Below, in pieces: positions 1 through 8,651 of a DNA stretch of 64,000 bases. How positions within the stretch are numbered: the first letter of the stretch is position 1; each line of letters starts with the position of its first letter. The position numbers and the translations under genes were made by a program. The notes beneath the pieces were generated by a model. It worked only from the letters and a program-made list of their open reading frames with translations. It searched no databases and was not told where the DNA came from. The stretch is from DATATV01 sp035551355 (GTDB lineage: Bacteria > Actinomycetota > Actinomycetes > Mycobacteriales > Pseudonocardiaceae), in assembly GCA_035551355.1 (NCBI GenBank), contig DASZNF010000085.1, positions 9,198 through 73,197 of the forward strand, in the 5' to 3' direction.

Positions 1-1488
1 ATGCGGGTGGTGCGTGGCGCTGGCGAACTGGCCGGTGAGATCGCCGCGGCCCGGCAGGAGGCGGAGTCCGCGTTCGGCGACGGCACCGTGTTCTGCGAGC
101 CGCTGTTGCAGCGGGCCCGGCACGTCGAGGTGCAGATCCTGGCCGACACCCACGGCACGGTGTGGGCGCTGGGCGAGCGGGAGTGCTCCATCCAGCGCAG
201 GCACCAGAAGATCGTGGAGGAGACGCCGAGCCCGGCGGTGACCGCCGGGATCCGGGAGCGGATGTGCGCGGCGGCGGTGAACGCGGCCAGGGCCATCGGC
301 TACGTCGGTGCGGGCACGGTGGAGTTCATGCTGGCCGCGGACGGGAACTTCCACTTCCTGGAGGTGAACACCCGGCTGCAGGTGGAGCACCCGGTCACCG
401 AGTGCGTGTTCGGGCTGGACCTGGTGGCCTGGCAGCTGGCCATCGCCGAGGGCGCGGCGCTGCCGGAAGCCCCGCCGGAGCCGCGCGGGCACGCCATCGA
501 GGTGCGGCTCTACGCCGAGGACCCGGCCCACGACTGGCTCGGGCAGAGCGGTGAGCTGCTGCACTTCGCGGTGCCCGGGGTGGACGCGGAATTCGACCGG
601 CCCGCCGGATTCGGTTTGCGGCTGGACTCCGGGGTGCGCGGCGGGGAGGAGATCAGCACCTTCTACGACCCGATGCTGGCCAAGGTGATCGCGTACGGGC
701 CGGACCGGCGTTCCGCGGCCCGAAGGCTGGCCGCCGCGCTGGCCGGGGCCCAGGTGCACGGGCTGGTCACCAACCGGGACCTGCTGGTGAACGTGTTGCG
801 GGACAAGGACTTCCTGGCCGGGGACACCGACACCGAGTTCCTCGCCCGGCACGCGCTGACCGATCCGCCGGAGGATGCGGTGGTGCGAGCTTCGGCGCTG
901 GCCGCCGCGCTGGCCGAGGCCGCCCGCCGCCGGGCCGAAGCGGTGGTGCAGCGCGGGGTGCCCGGTGGCTGGCGCAACCTGCCCTCCCAACCGCGCCGGG
1001 TCACCGTCGAGGTGCGCGGCGAGGAACTGGTCGTGGACTACCGGCTGGGCCGGGACGGGCTGGTCACGTCCACTGTGGATGATGCGGCGCTGGTGAGCGC
1101 GGCGCCGCGGGAGGTGGTGCTGGATCTCGGTGGCGTGCGGCGGATCTTCGCGATCCGCGGCTACGACACCGCGGCCGGGCGGCAGGTCGAGGTCGACTCC
1201 GCGCTGGGCGCGGTGTCGGTGCGGCTGGTGCCCCGGTTCGCCGATCCGGCCGACCGGGCCGAGCCGGGCGCGACCGTGGCCCAGATGCCCGGCTCGGTGG
1301 TGACCATCGCGGTGGCCCAGGGGGATCGGGTGGCCGCCGGGGACGTGCTGCTGGTGCTGGAGTCGATGAAGATGCAGCACCGGGTGGTGGCCGCGACCGG
1401 CGGCGTGCTGACCGAGCTGCGGGTTTCGGTGGGGGAGCAGGTGGATGCGGGCACGGTGCTCGCCGTCATCGAAGGAGACGAATCATGA
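1..1488 (+). CDS. Acyl-CoA carboxylase alpha subunit (biotin carboxylase + BCCP), 5' end cut off by window
   Basis: This is the C-terminal part (495 codons) of a biotin-dependent acetyl/propionyl-CoA carboxylase alpha chain, which carboxylates biotin with ATP and bicarbonate. The reading frame is open from base 1. The first codon is an internal Met of the ATP-grasp domain, not the start; a full chain is about 650 residues. Seen: ATP-grasp/biotin carboxylase motifs ERECSIQRRHQKIVEE (about residues 60-75) and EVNTRLQVEHPVTE (from about 121), then the carboxylase C-terminal domain, a linker and a biotinyl domain with ESMKMQH, where Lys457 would carry biotin. The next gene overlaps its stop by 4 nt and encodes an acyl-CoA dehydrogenase, which suggests a catabolic operon (branched-chain amino acid or fatty acid type). 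The substrate cannot be told from this piece. Confidence 0.95.
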   Translation: MRVVRGAGELAGEIAAARQEAESAFGDGTVFCEPLLQRARHVEVQILADTHGTVWALGERECSIQRRHQKIVEETPSPAVTAGIRERMCAAAVNAARAIGYVGAGTVEFMLAADGNFHFLEVNTRLQVEHPVTECVFGLDLVAWQLAIAEGAALPEAPPEPRGHAIEVRLYAEDPAHDWLGQSGELLHFAVPGVDAEFDRPAGFGLRLDSGVRGGEEISTFYDPMLAKVIAYGPDRRSAARRLAAALAGAQVHGLVTNRDLLVNVLRDKDFLAGDTDTEFLARHALTDPPEDAVVRASALAAALAEAARRRAEAVVQRGVPGGWRNLPSQPRRVTVEVRGEELVVDYRLGRDGLVTSTVDDAALVSAAPREVVLDLGGVRRIFAIRGYDTAAGRQVEVDSALGAVSVRLVPRFADPADRAEPGATVAQMPGSVVTIAVAQGDRVAAGDVLLVLESMKMQHRVVAATGGVLTELRVSVGEQVDAGTVLAVIEGDES

Positions 1489-2654
1489 GTGACCAGACCG
1501 CGTTCACCGAAACCGAGGAGCGCGTCGCGCTGCGCGCCGCCGTGCGCGAACTGGCCGCGCGGTACGGGCGGGAGTACTTCACCCGCAAGGCCCGGGCCGG
1601 GGAGAAGACCACCGAGCTGTGGGCCGAGGCGGGCAAACTCGGCTACCTCGGGGTCGCCGTGCCCGAGCTGTACGGCGGCGGGGGCGGCGGCATCGGCGAT
1701 CTGGCCGCGGTGTGCGAGGAGTTCGCGGCCAGCGGCTGCCCGATGCTGATGATGGTGGTGTCCCCGGCCATCTGCGCCACCGTGATCGCCCGGTTCGGCA
1801 CCGAGCAGCAGCGGGCCCACTGGCTGCCCGGATTCGCCGACGGCACAACGAAGATGGCCTTCGCCATCACCGAGCCGGAGGCCGGGTCCAACTCGCACAA
1901 GCTGGCCACCTCGGTGCGCCGGGACGGCGACGAGTGGGTGGTCTCCGGCGGAAAGTACTTCATCTCCGGGGTGGACGAGGCCGACGCGGTGCTGGTGGTC
2001 GCCCGGCACCGGGACGCCGAAGGCAATCTGGGCCTGCCCTCGCTGATGATCGTGCCCACCGACGCCCCCGGCTTCACCTTCCAGCCCATCGAGATGGACA
2101 TCGTGTCGCCGGAACGGCAGTTCACGCTGTTCTTCGACGAGGTCCGGCTGCCGGCCGACGCGCTGGTCGGATCGACCGACGCCGGACTGGCCCAGGCGTT
2201 CGCCGGGCTCAACCCGGAGCGCATCATGGCCGCCTCGTTCTCCACCGGCATCGCCCGCTACGCGCTGGAGCGGGCCACCGAGTACGTGCGCACCCGGTCG
2301 GTGTGGGGCCAGCCGGTGGGCGCACACCAGGGCGTGGCCCATCCGCTGGCCCAGTGCGCCATCCAGCTCGAACTGGCCCGGCTGATGACCCAGAAGGCCG
2401 CGGCCAGCTACGACTCGGGCGACGACCGGGCCGCGGGCGAGGCGGCCAACATGGCCAAGTACGCCGCCGCCGAGGCCGCGGCCGACACGGTGGACGCCGC
2501 GGTGCAGTCGCACGGCGGCAACGGACTGGCCAGCGAGTACGGCCTGGGCACGCTGCTGGCCGCCTCCCGGGTCGGCCGGATCGCGCCGGTCAGCCGGGAG
2601 ATGATCCTCAACTACGTCGCCCAGCACACCCTGAAGTTGCCGAAATCCTACTGA
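1485..2654 (+). CDS. Acyl-CoA dehydrogenase
   Basis: FAD-dependent acyl-CoA dehydrogenase of 389 residues, normal length, introducing the alpha-beta double bond of an acyl-CoA. Seen: the flavin-binding segment AFAITEPEAGSNSH near residue 125 and the C-terminal helical domain with QSHGGNG. At the usual C-terminal catalytic position (IYEGT in medium-chain enzymes) this protein has IAPVS and so lacks that Glu. A Glu in LNPERIMAAS (residue 245) lies where isovaleryl-CoA-type enzymes carry their base, so I infer an isovaleryl/branched-chain type active site. The ATG overlaps the stop of the carboxylase gene (ATGA), so the two are co-translated. Exact substrate unknown. Confidence 0.93.
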   Translation: MSDQTAFTETEERVALRAAVRELAARYGREYFTRKARAGEKTTELWAEAGKLGYLGVAVPELYGGGGGGIGDLAAVCEEFAASGCPMLMMVVSPAICATVIARFGTEQQRAHWLPGFADGTTKMAFAITEPEAGSNSHKLATSVRRDGDEWVVSGGKYFISGVDEADAVLVVARHRDAEGNLGLPSLMIVPTDAPGFTFQPIEMDIVSPERQFTLFFDEVRLPADALVGSTDAGLAQAFAGLNPERIMAASFSTGIARYALERATEYVRTRSVWGQPVGAHQGVAHPLAQCAIQLELARLMTQKAAASYDSGDDRAAGEAANMAKYAAAEAAADTVDAAVQSHGGNGLASEYGLGTLLAASRVGRIAPVSREMILNYVAQHTLKLPKSY

Positions 2655-2681
2655 CCAGCACATTCGCCGGACACCGTCGGT

Positions 2682-2687
2682 TAAAAT
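2682..2687 (+). promoter_or_regulatory. Candidate -10 element (TAAAAT) of a leaderless transcript
   Basis: TAAAAT matches the sigma-70 -10 consensus in 5 of 6 positions. It is followed by 6 bases and then an in-frame GTG (2694), so transcription could begin at the start codon. No clear -35 hexamer is visible 16-18 nt upstream. Confidence 0.5.
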
Positions 2688-2693
2688 CCGATG

Positions 2694-3191
2694 GTGTCCG
2701 GTGAACGCGAGGAACTGAGCTGGGAGCTGTTCGGGCGGGCCAGCCGCGAGCTGGCCAAGTCAATCGCGGAGGACGGGTTCGAGCCCGATCTGCTGTTGTC
2801 CGTGGCCCGCGGCGGACTGTTCGTGGCCGGCGCGCTGGGCTACGCGCTGGACGTGAAGAACCTGCACGTGGTCAACGTGGAGTTCTACACCGGCGTGGAC
2901 CAGCGGCTGGACCTGCCGGTCATGCTGCCCCCGGTACCCGACGCGGTGAGCCTGGCGGGCACCAAGGTGCTGGTGGCCGACGACGTCGCCGACACCGGCG
3001 AGACGCTGAAACTGGTGCACGACTTCTGCGGCGACCACGTCGCCGAGGTGCGCTGCGCGGTGGTCTACCAGAAGTCCCGGTCGAAGATCGACTGCGAGTA
3101 CGTGTGGCGGCACACCGACCGGTGGATCAATTTCCCGTGGTCCACCGAACCGCCGGTGGTGCGTCGGCACAATCAGGTGCTGGACGCCTGA
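2694..3191 (+). CDS. Phosphoribosyltransferase family protein
   Basis: Type I phosphoribosyltransferase fold of 165 residues. The PRPP-binding loop is VLVADDVADTGETL (about residues 92-105), with an early SVARGGLFVAGAL segment that fits the pyrophosphate-binding strand. It resembles actinobacterial xanthine/hypoxanthine phosphoribosyltransferase-like proteins, and a purine-salvage role is only inferred. I chose GTG 2694 because it lies 6 nt after a -10-like TAAAAT and no Shine-Dalgarno sequence is present; an ATG one codon upstream (2691) is the alternative. The next gene, folD, has its own riboswitch and is probably a separate transcript, although both concern purine/one-carbon metabolism. 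Confidence 0.85.
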   Translation: MSGEREELSWELFGRASRELAKSIAEDGFEPDLLLSVARGGLFVAGALGYALDVKNLHVVNVEFYTGVDQRLDLPVMLPPVPDAVSLAGTKVLVADDVADTGETLKLVHDFCGDHVAEVRCAVVYQKSRSKIDCEYVWRHTDRWINFPWSTEPPVVRRHNQVLDA

Positions 3192-3297
3192 GCCCCATTC
3201 CCCAGCTGGGTTTGCCGAGGTCCACAGGACGGCCCGCGCCCGATCCTGGTGCCGGCCAGAACGCCGCAGCGCTGATCGGGCAGCCGGGCCGGTGCGT

Positions 3298-3303
3298 TAG
3301 GCT
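3298..3303 (+). promoter_or_regulatory. Candidate -10 element (TAGGCT) for the riboswitch-folD transcript
   Basis: TAGGCT lies 6 bases before the first base of the riboswitch P1 stem at 3310, so RNA starting there would begin with the aptamer. The -35 region is not clear. Confidence 0.45.
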
Positions 3304-3385
3304 GGGAAACGCACGACTGGCGTTGGGTGGCAGACCACCGGGGAGTGCGAGCGGAGACGGCATCGTCCGCCTGGGTGCCCCTCAC
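3304..3385 (+). ncRNA. ZTP (pfl motif) riboswitch upstream of folD
   Basis: The leader of folD carries the hallmarks of the pfl/ZTP aptamer. P1 pairs CGCAC (3310-3314) with GTGCG (3345-3349). The conserved GACTGGCG follows at 3315-3322. A P2 hairpin pairs GGTGG (3326-3330) with CCACC (3335-3339) and is followed by the conserved GGGGAG. A third stem pairs GCGGA (3351-3355) with TCCGC (3366-3370), and the conserved CCGCCTGGG (3368-3376) completes the aptamer. ZTP/ZMP (AICAR 5'-phosphates) build up when 10-formyl-THF is short, and this class commonly controls folD, fhs, purH or glyA. A folate-cycle gene 37 nt downstream therefore fits. Whether it acts on transcription or translation is not clear from the sequence. 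Confidence 0.9.
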
Positions 3386-3412
3386 AGAACTCGCGACGAG
3401 TGGGGAGAGCCG

Positions 3413-4249
3413 ATGCCCGCACGCATCATGGACGGCCGGGCGGTCGCCGAGAAACTGTTGCAGGACAACACCAATCGGGCCGCGGACTACACCGCGCGGA
3501 CCGGCCGGAAGCCGATTCTGGCCACCGTGCTGGTCGGCGACGATCCGGCCTCGGCCACCTACGTGAAGATGAAGCGCAACCGCAGCCGCAGGGTCGGCAT
3601 CGACTCGCGCAGCGTGGAACTGCCCGCCGAGACCACCACCGCCGAGCTGGTCGCCACGATCACCGAGTTGTCCGACGACCCGGCCGTGCACGGCATCCTG
3701 CTGCAGCACCCGGTGCCCGCCCAGATCGACGAGCGGGCCGCGTTCGAGGCCATCGCGCCGGGCAAGGACGTGGACGGCGTGACCATGCACAGCTTCGCCG
3801 CCATGGCCTTCGGCGAGCCCGGCTTCCACTCCTGCACTCCCGGCGGGATCATGCGGCTGCTGGACGCCTACGAGGTGCCGCTGTCCGGGCAGCACGCCGT
3901 GGTGGTGGGCCGCAGCCCGATCCTGGGCAAGCCGGTGGGCATGCTGCTGCTGGGCCGGGACGCCACGGTGACCTTCTGCCACTCCCGCACCGCCGACCTG
4001 GCCGAGCAGGTGGGCCAGGCCGACGTGGTGGTGGCCGCGGTGGGGCGGCCGGAGCTGATCCGCGGGGCGTGGATCAAGCCGGGCGCCACGGTGATCGACG
4101 CCGGGTACAACCCGGGCAACGTCGGCGACGTGGAGTACGCCGTGGCCGCCGAGCGGGCCGGGCTGATCACGCCGGTGCCCGGCGGGGTCGGGCCGATGAC
4201 CATCGCCGTGCTGCTGGCCCAGACGCTGGACGCGGCCGAAGCGAGCTGA
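3413..4249 (+). CDS. folD: Bifunctional methylenetetrahydrofolate dehydrogenase / methenyltetrahydrofolate cyclohydrolase
   Basis: FolD (278 residues) interconverts 5,10-methylene-THF and 10-formyl-THF, which supplies formyl groups for purine synthesis. Seen: Tyr50 and the catalytic Lys54 in YVKMK, HGILLQHPVP, the DVDGVTMHS segment, the Rossmann motif VVGRSPILGKPVGMLLL and the C-terminal PGGVGPMTI. The usual KxxACxxVGI stretch after Lys54 reads KRNRSRRVGI, a variant I recognise from other actinomycetes. The start ATG has GGGGAGA upstream (from 3402). Expression should respond to the ZTP riboswitch in its leader. Confidence 0.96.
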   Translation: MPARIMDGRAVAEKLLQDNTNRAADYTARTGRKPILATVLVGDDPASATYVKMKRNRSRRVGIDSRSVELPAETTTAELVATITELSDDPAVHGILLQHPVPAQIDERAAFEAIAPGKDVDGVTMHSFAAMAFGEPGFHSCTPGGIMRLLDAYEVPLSGQHAVVVGRSPILGKPVGMLLLGRDATVTFCHSRTADLAEQVGQADVVVAAVGRPELIRGAWIKPGATVIDAGYNPGNVGDVEYAVAAERAGLITPVPGGVGPMTIAVLLAQTLDAAEAS

Positions 4250-4267
4250 CCGAAGGCCGAGCCGACG

Positions 4268-4285
4268 CGCGCTCAGGGGAGCGCG
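4268..4285 (+). terminator. Hairpin terminator candidate after folD
   Basis: A perfect 7-bp stem (CGCGCTC/GAGCGCG) with a 4-nt AGGG loop, 18 nt after the folD stop. There is no T run, as is common for actinobacterial terminators. Confidence 0.45.
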
Positions 4286-4377
4286 AAACTCGGTCGCGCG
4301 GGTTGGCTAGCCTTAACCGACACAGTGGCGCCCGCCGCACCCAGATCAGCACCACATCACCGAGGAGTGCAGTACCC

Positions 4378-6162
4378 GTGATTCGCACCCACGAGGCCGG
4401 AATCCTCCGCGCCTCCCAGGCCGGCCAGACCGTCACCCTCACCGGGTGGGTGGCGCGGCGGCGCGATCACGGCGGGGTCATCTTCATCGACCTCCGGGAC
4501 GCTTCCGGCACCGCCCAGGTGGTGTTCCGCGAGGGTGAGATGGCCGAGCGCGCGCACCGGCTGCGCGCCGAGTTCTGCCTCAAGGTGACCGGCGAGGTGG
4601 TCAAGCGGCCCGAGGGCAACGAGAACCCGGAGATCCCCACCGGCGAGATCGAGGTGACCGCCACCGAGCTGACCGTGCTCTCCGAGGCCGCGCCGCTGCC
4701 CTTCCAGCTGGACGAGGACCTCCAGGTCGGCGAGGAGACCCGGCTGCGCTACCGGTACCTGGACCTGCGCCGCCCGGCCCAGGCCGCGGCCATCCGGATG
4801 CGCAGCGAGGCCAACCGGGTCGCCCGGGACGTGCTCAACCGGCACCGGTTCGTCGAGATCGAGACGCCGACGATGACCCGGTCCACCCCGGAGGGCGCGC
4901 GCGACTTCCTGATCCCGGCCCGGCTGCGTCCGGGCAACTGGTACGCGCTGCCGCAGTCCCCGCAGCTGTTCAAGCAGCTGCTCATGGTCGGCGGCATGGA
5001 GCGCTACTACCAGATCGCCCGCTGCTACCGGGACGAGGACTTCCGGGCCGACCGGCAGCCCGAGTTCACCCAGCTCGACATCGAGATGAGCTTCGTCGAG
5101 CAGGACGACGTGATCGCGCTGGGCGAGGAGATCATCGCCGCGCTGTGGAAGGAGCTGGGCGATCACGAGATCGCGCTGCCCATCCCGCGGATCACCTACG
5201 CCGACGCGATGGCCCGGTACGGCACGGACAAGCCGGACCTGCGGTTCGGCCTGGAACTGACCGAGCTGACCGAGTACTTCGCCGACACCCCGTTCCGGGT
5301 GTTCCAGGCCCCCTACGTGGGCTGCGTGGTCATGCCCGGCGGGGCCGACCAGCCGCGCCGCACGCTGGACGCCTGGCAGGACTGGGCCCGCCAGCGCGGC
5401 AGCAGGGGTCTGGCCTACGTGCTCATCGGCGAGGACGGCACGCTCAGCGGCCCGGTGGCCAAGAACCTGTCCGAGGCCGAGCGGGAGGGCCTGGCCAAGG
5501 CGGCCGGCGCCGAGCCCGGCGACTGCGTGTTCTTCGGCGCGGGCGAGGCGTCCGACGCGCGGGCCCTGCTGGGCGCGGCCCGGGACGAGATCGCCAAGCG
5601 CCTGAACCTGATCGACGAGTCGGCCTGGTCGTTCGTGTGGGTGGTGGACGCGCCGCTGTTCGAGTCGGCGGCCAAGGCCACCGCCAGCGGCGACGTTGCG
5701 GTCGGCGCGGGCAAGTGGACCGCGGTGCACCACGCGTTCACCTCGCCGACCCCGGAGTGGATCGACACCTTCGAGTCCGACCCGGGCAACGCCCTGGCCT
5801 ACGCCTACGACCTGGTGTGCAACGGCAACGAGATCGGCGGCGGGTCGATTCGTATCCATCGCGCCGACGTGCAGCAGCGGGTGTTCGAGGTGATGGGGCT
5901 GTCGGCCCAGGAGGCGAACGAGAAGTTCGGCTTCCTGCTGGAGGCGTTCAAGTACGGCGCCCCGCCGCACGGCGGCATCGCCTTCGGCTGGGACCGCGTG
6001 GTCATGCTGCTGGCCGGGCTGGAGTCGATCCGCGAGGTGATCGCGTTCCCGAAGTCCGGCGGCGGTTACGACCCGTTGACCGGCGCCCCCGGCCCGATTA
6101 CCCCCCAGCAGCGCAAAGAGGCCGGCATCGACGCCACGCCGGAACCGCCCGCGACATCCTGA
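4378..6162 (+). CDS. aspS: Aspartyl-tRNA synthetase
   Basis: Class IIb aminoacyl-tRNA synthetase of 594 residues, the usual bacterial length, charging tRNA-Asp. Domains in order: an N-terminal OB-fold anticodon-binding domain (VTLTGWVARRRDHGGVIFIDLRD, shown here in parts: VTLTGWVARRRDHGG then FIDLRD), class II motif 1/2 region with YRYLDLRRP and CYRDEDFRADRQPEF, the bacterial GAD insertion domain, and motif 3 GGIAFGWDRVVMLL near the C-terminus. Many actinobacteria use a non-discriminating AspRS that also charges tRNA-Asn; the sequence alone does not settle this. The start is GTG 4378 with GAGGAG about 10 nt upstream; an upstream extension of the frame through folD is not coding. Confidence 0.97.
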   Translation: MIRTHEAGILRASQAGQTVTLTGWVARRRDHGGVIFIDLRDASGTAQVVFREGEMAERAHRLRAEFCLKVTGEVVKRPEGNENPEIPTGEIEVTATELTVLSEAAPLPFQLDEDLQVGEETRLRYRYLDLRRPAQAAAIRMRSEANRVARDVLNRHRFVEIETPTMTRSTPEGARDFLIPARLRPGNWYALPQSPQLFKQLLMVGGMERYYQIARCYRDEDFRADRQPEFTQLDIEMSFVEQDDVIALGEEIIAALWKELGDHEIALPIPRITYADAMARYGTDKPDLRFGLELTELTEYFADTPFRVFQAPYVGCVVMPGGADQPRRTLDAWQDWARQRGSRGLAYVLIGEDGTLSGPVAKNLSEAEREGLAKAAGAEPGDCVFFGAGEASDARALLGAARDEIAKRLNLIDESAWSFVWVVDAPLFESAAKATASGDVAVGAGKWTAVHHAFTSPTPEWIDTFESDPGNALAYAYDLVCNGNEIGGGSIRIHRADVQQRVFEVMGLSAQEANEKFGFLLEAFKYGAPPHGGIAFGWDRVVMLLAGLESIREVIAFPKSGGGYDPLTGAPGPITPQQRKEAGIDATPEPPATS

Positions 6163-6180
6163 TTTGCCGATCGGCCAGCG

Positions 6181-6207
6181 CCGGCGCCGCCCCGCTCGCG
6201 GCGTCGG
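6181..6207 (+). terminator. Hairpin terminator candidate after aspS
   Basis: A 10-bp stem with one G-U pair (CCGGCGCCGC/GCGGCGTCGG) and a 7-nt loop, starting 19 nt after the aspS stop. Confidence 0.6.
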
Positions 6208-6361
6208 TGCCCTGTCGCGCCATGACTGCGGAGTGTTAACAACTCCAAGCAATCTGTTACCAAGTCGTGCCCCTCCGGGACCCGGTTGGGGCGATACGTT
6301 CGTTTGCGCGGGCATTTGCCTTGTGCGGGAACGGAAATCGGCCGCAACGGCCGCACGCGAG

Positions 6362-6367
6362 TAGGCT
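6362..6367 (+). promoter_or_regulatory. Candidate -10 element (TAGGCT), leaderless start
   Basis: TAGGCT ends 8 bases before ATG 6376. The GGAGGA next to the ATG is too close (1 nt) to act as a normal ribosome binding site for it, so a leaderless mRNA is plausible. Confidence 0.4.
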
Positions 6368-6375
6368 CGGAGGAG

Positions 6376-7578
6376 ATGGGTGTGGAGACCACCACCGGCT
6401 CGTCGGATCTGTCCGACAGCGTTGCGCCGGAGGTGTTGGACACGGTAGCCGCCGCTGAGCAGGTGCTCAGTCACCGCTTTGGCGCTCCGGTCAGACTCGC
6501 CGAACCCGAAGCCCTCGGTGGCAGCGGGAGCTCAACGGTGCTGCGGGTACGGGTGGCCGCCACCCCGTTCTCGTTACCGCGCACCCTGGTGGTCAAGCAC
6601 TACGGCGCGCCCGGCACCGACCGCCAGGCCGACAACTTCATCTCCGAGGCGGTCAGCTACCAGCTGTTCACCGCGCTCTCGCCCGAGGAGCGGATGTGCC
6701 CGGAGATGTTCGCGCACGACGCCGGCGAGCGGCTGGTGGTGCTGGAGGACCTGGGCCGGGCGCCCACCCTGGCCGACAAGCTGCTCGCTGACGACGCCCG
6801 GGCCGCCGAGCGGGCGCTGCTGTCCTGGGCCCGCTCGCTGGGCCGGCTGCACGCCAGCACCGCGGGCCGGGAGGCCGACTTCGACGCGCTGAGCCGCCGC
6901 TGGGGCGTGCCCCGGATCAAGGACCCGCTCATCGCCGAGGGCCACCAGGCGCTGACCGAGCTGCCCGGACTGCTGTCCGAGGCGCTGGACCTGGACACCC
7001 CGGCCGCGGTGGCCGAGCGGGCGGCGAGCACCGCGTGGCTGGTCGACTCGCCCCGGGACCGCGCGTTCAGCCCGTCTGACGCCTGTCCGGACAACAACGT
7101 AATCACCAGCAAGGGCGTGCGCTTCCTGGACTTCGAGGGCGGCTGCTGGCGCAACGTGCTGCTGGACGCGGGCTGGCTGCGGGTGCCGTTCCCCAGCTGC
7201 TGGTGCAGTTTCGCGCTGCCCGCCGGGATGACCGAGGCCATGGTCGCGGCCTGGCGCGCGGAGGTGCGCGGGGTGTGGCCGAATCTGGACGACGACGCAG
7301 TGCTCACGCCCGGTCTGCTGGACGCCCAGCTGTTCTGGGTGTGGGTGTCCACCTACTGGTTTCTGCCCCGCGCCGGGCAGGACGACCGGCCGATCGACAA
7401 CGTGCTGCTCTCGCCGCGGCGCAGTGTGGCGCTGCGCGCCCGGTGGCGGCAGCTGGCGGCGGAGGCACAGCGGGCGGGGGAGCCCTCGCTGGCCGAGCAC
7501 GCCGGGTCGGTGGCGGACGCGGTGGAGCGGCGGTTCCGGGCCGGGGTCGAGCTCGCGCCGTATCCGGCGTTTCGCTGA
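6376..7578 (+). CDS. Phosphotransferase (aminoglycoside phosphotransferase/choline kinase-like fold)
   Basis: Protein of 400 residues with the bilobal kinase-like fold. Seen: a small-lobe Lys in RTLVVKHYG, a following Glu-bearing helix, VVLEDLG as hinge, and a catalytic-loop-like SPSDACPDNN near residue 235, which corresponds to the HxDxxxxN motif with His replaced by Ser. FLDFEGG then supplies the metal-binding Asp of the DFG-equivalent. The missing His is common among diverged members, so phosphotransfer is possible but not proven. The substrate is unknown; I would not call it a resistance gene. If the mRNA is not leaderless, GTG 6382, about 8 nt after GGAGG, is an alternative start. Confidence 0.8.
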   Translation: MGVETTTGSSDLSDSVAPEVLDTVAAAEQVLSHRFGAPVRLAEPEALGGSGSSTVLRVRVAATPFSLPRTLVVKHYGAPGTDRQADNFISEAVSYQLFTALSPEERMCPEMFAHDAGERLVVLEDLGRAPTLADKLLADDARAAERALLSWARSLGRLHASTAGREADFDALSRRWGVPRIKDPLIAEGHQALTELPGLLSEALDLDTPAAVAERAASTAWLVDSPRDRAFSPSDACPDNNVITSKGVRFLDFEGGCWRNVLLDAGWLRVPFPSCWCSFALPAGMTEAMVAAWRAEVRGVWPNLDDDAVLTPGLLDAQLFWVWVSTYWFLPRAGQDDRPIDNVLLSPRRSVALRARWRQLAAEAQRAGEPSLAEHAGSVADAVERRFRAGVELAPYPAFR

Positions 7579-8651
7579 GCGCGAGGAGTTCCGAGAGTAA
7601 TCAAGTCGCTACCCGACGTCGCTCGTGATTCGGTCGTGATACCTCCGGATCTTGCTTCCTGTGATCGCGGATTGACACCGGAAGTTTGCCCGGCCACCTG
7701 ACCGGCTTTCCCCCGGTCGGCGGGCACTGGCCGGCATTTCGCACATAAGTGTGAACTTGCCGATCACGCGGCGTGAGCGGAGTCGGCGGTTCGACCGTTT
7801 CCGGTGGGGAGGGGATGTAACACTCGCCGGATCGGACGTCCGCGTTTTCCGTGCTCCCGTTGTGGCTGCTAGATTGGCTGCGCGCCGGATTTTCGGGACG
7901 GGGAGGGCTTGCGCACGGTCGGATGCGCGTGCAGATGGCCGCTTCATCTGCTCACTCTTTCGGGGAAGCCGGCAAAACTTGAGGGGGTCCCCCGAGTGGT
8001 CGAAACGATCATCTGGCACGGTCGGGAAATTCCTGTTCAGTAGGGGTTTGACCAACTGGCATCGAGCCGGTTGCCGGGGTGGACATCGGCGCGGCGGCCA
8101 GTTGAGACGATCGGATCTCTCGACGAATCACACGATCGGGTTGTCCTCGTTCAGGCAATCGGCGGTTGTGTGCCCGGATCGGTACGCCCCCGGTTTGCCC
8201 ACCGCCTCCCACCTGCGGTGATACCTGGGTGTTTTGCTACTTATGTCTGGTTTGCTGCCGCAAAACCAGTGGTTGAGGTGGGGTTATGCGAGTTGCAACT
8301 CGGGCGGTGCCACTGTTGTAGTGTCCAGTTGCCCAATCACAGAGGAACGGAAGACGACGCGGACGGACCGGCTGCCACACTCGCCCGGGGTTGTCAATAC
8401 CGAGAAACGGATCATGCGGTGCGGACCGAATTACCGTCCACTATCGGGTGATTTCAGAAACGCTTTGTCGCGCTCCACGATAACGGCAACAAGGTGAACA
8501 GGATTTGCTCCTGGTGCATTTCCGCGCCGGGAAACCATGGCGAAGCGACGCATGCCCGAGTCGGGTCGCGCTGCCCCCTGGCACGAAGACGTGTCGGGTC
8601 GGCGCACGCGCAGGGGACGGTCGCGCGGAACCATTCATCAAGGAGGTCGGC
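7579..8651 (+). other. 1.07-kb gene-free, lower-GC region upstream of the conservon
   Basis: No frame here has convincing coding character. Short ORFs such as 7751-8221 (+) and 7609-8055 (-) lack third-position GC bias and recognisable motifs. GC is visibly lower than in the genes; I counted 34 of 60 bases at 8281-8340. Visible structure: a hairpin CTGGTTT/AAACCAG at 8247-8269 and a perfect 14-bp palindrome at 8289-8302 next to a promoter-like sequence. The stretch is probably a long regulatory region and leader for cvnA. Confidence 0.6.
8289..8322 (+). promoter_or_regulatory. Palindrome overlapping a candidate promoter for the conservon
   Basis: CGAGTTGCAACTCG (8289-8302) is a perfect 14-bp palindrome. 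It contains TTGCAA (a -35-like element, 8293-8298), followed after 18 nt by TGTAGT (-10-like, 8317-8322). A regulator bound at the palindrome would cover the -35. Any transcript would have a leader of about 320 nt before cvnA. Confidence 0.4.

Noticed and set aside
4286..4377. T-box leader for aspS (and for alaS at 19487-19567)
   Set aside because: The intervals are short and lack the T-box sequence and a specifier hairpin.
6376..7578. Aminoglycoside resistance gene
   Set aside because: The kinase-like fold is present, but the catalytic His is replaced and resistance-type signatures are absent; a generic phosphotransferase call is all that can be supported.
7751..8221. 156-codon ORF on the plus strand in the gap before the conservon, and 7609-8055 on the minus strand
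   Set aside because: Third codon positions are not G/C biased, no Shine-Dalgarno is present, and no recognisable motif is encoded.
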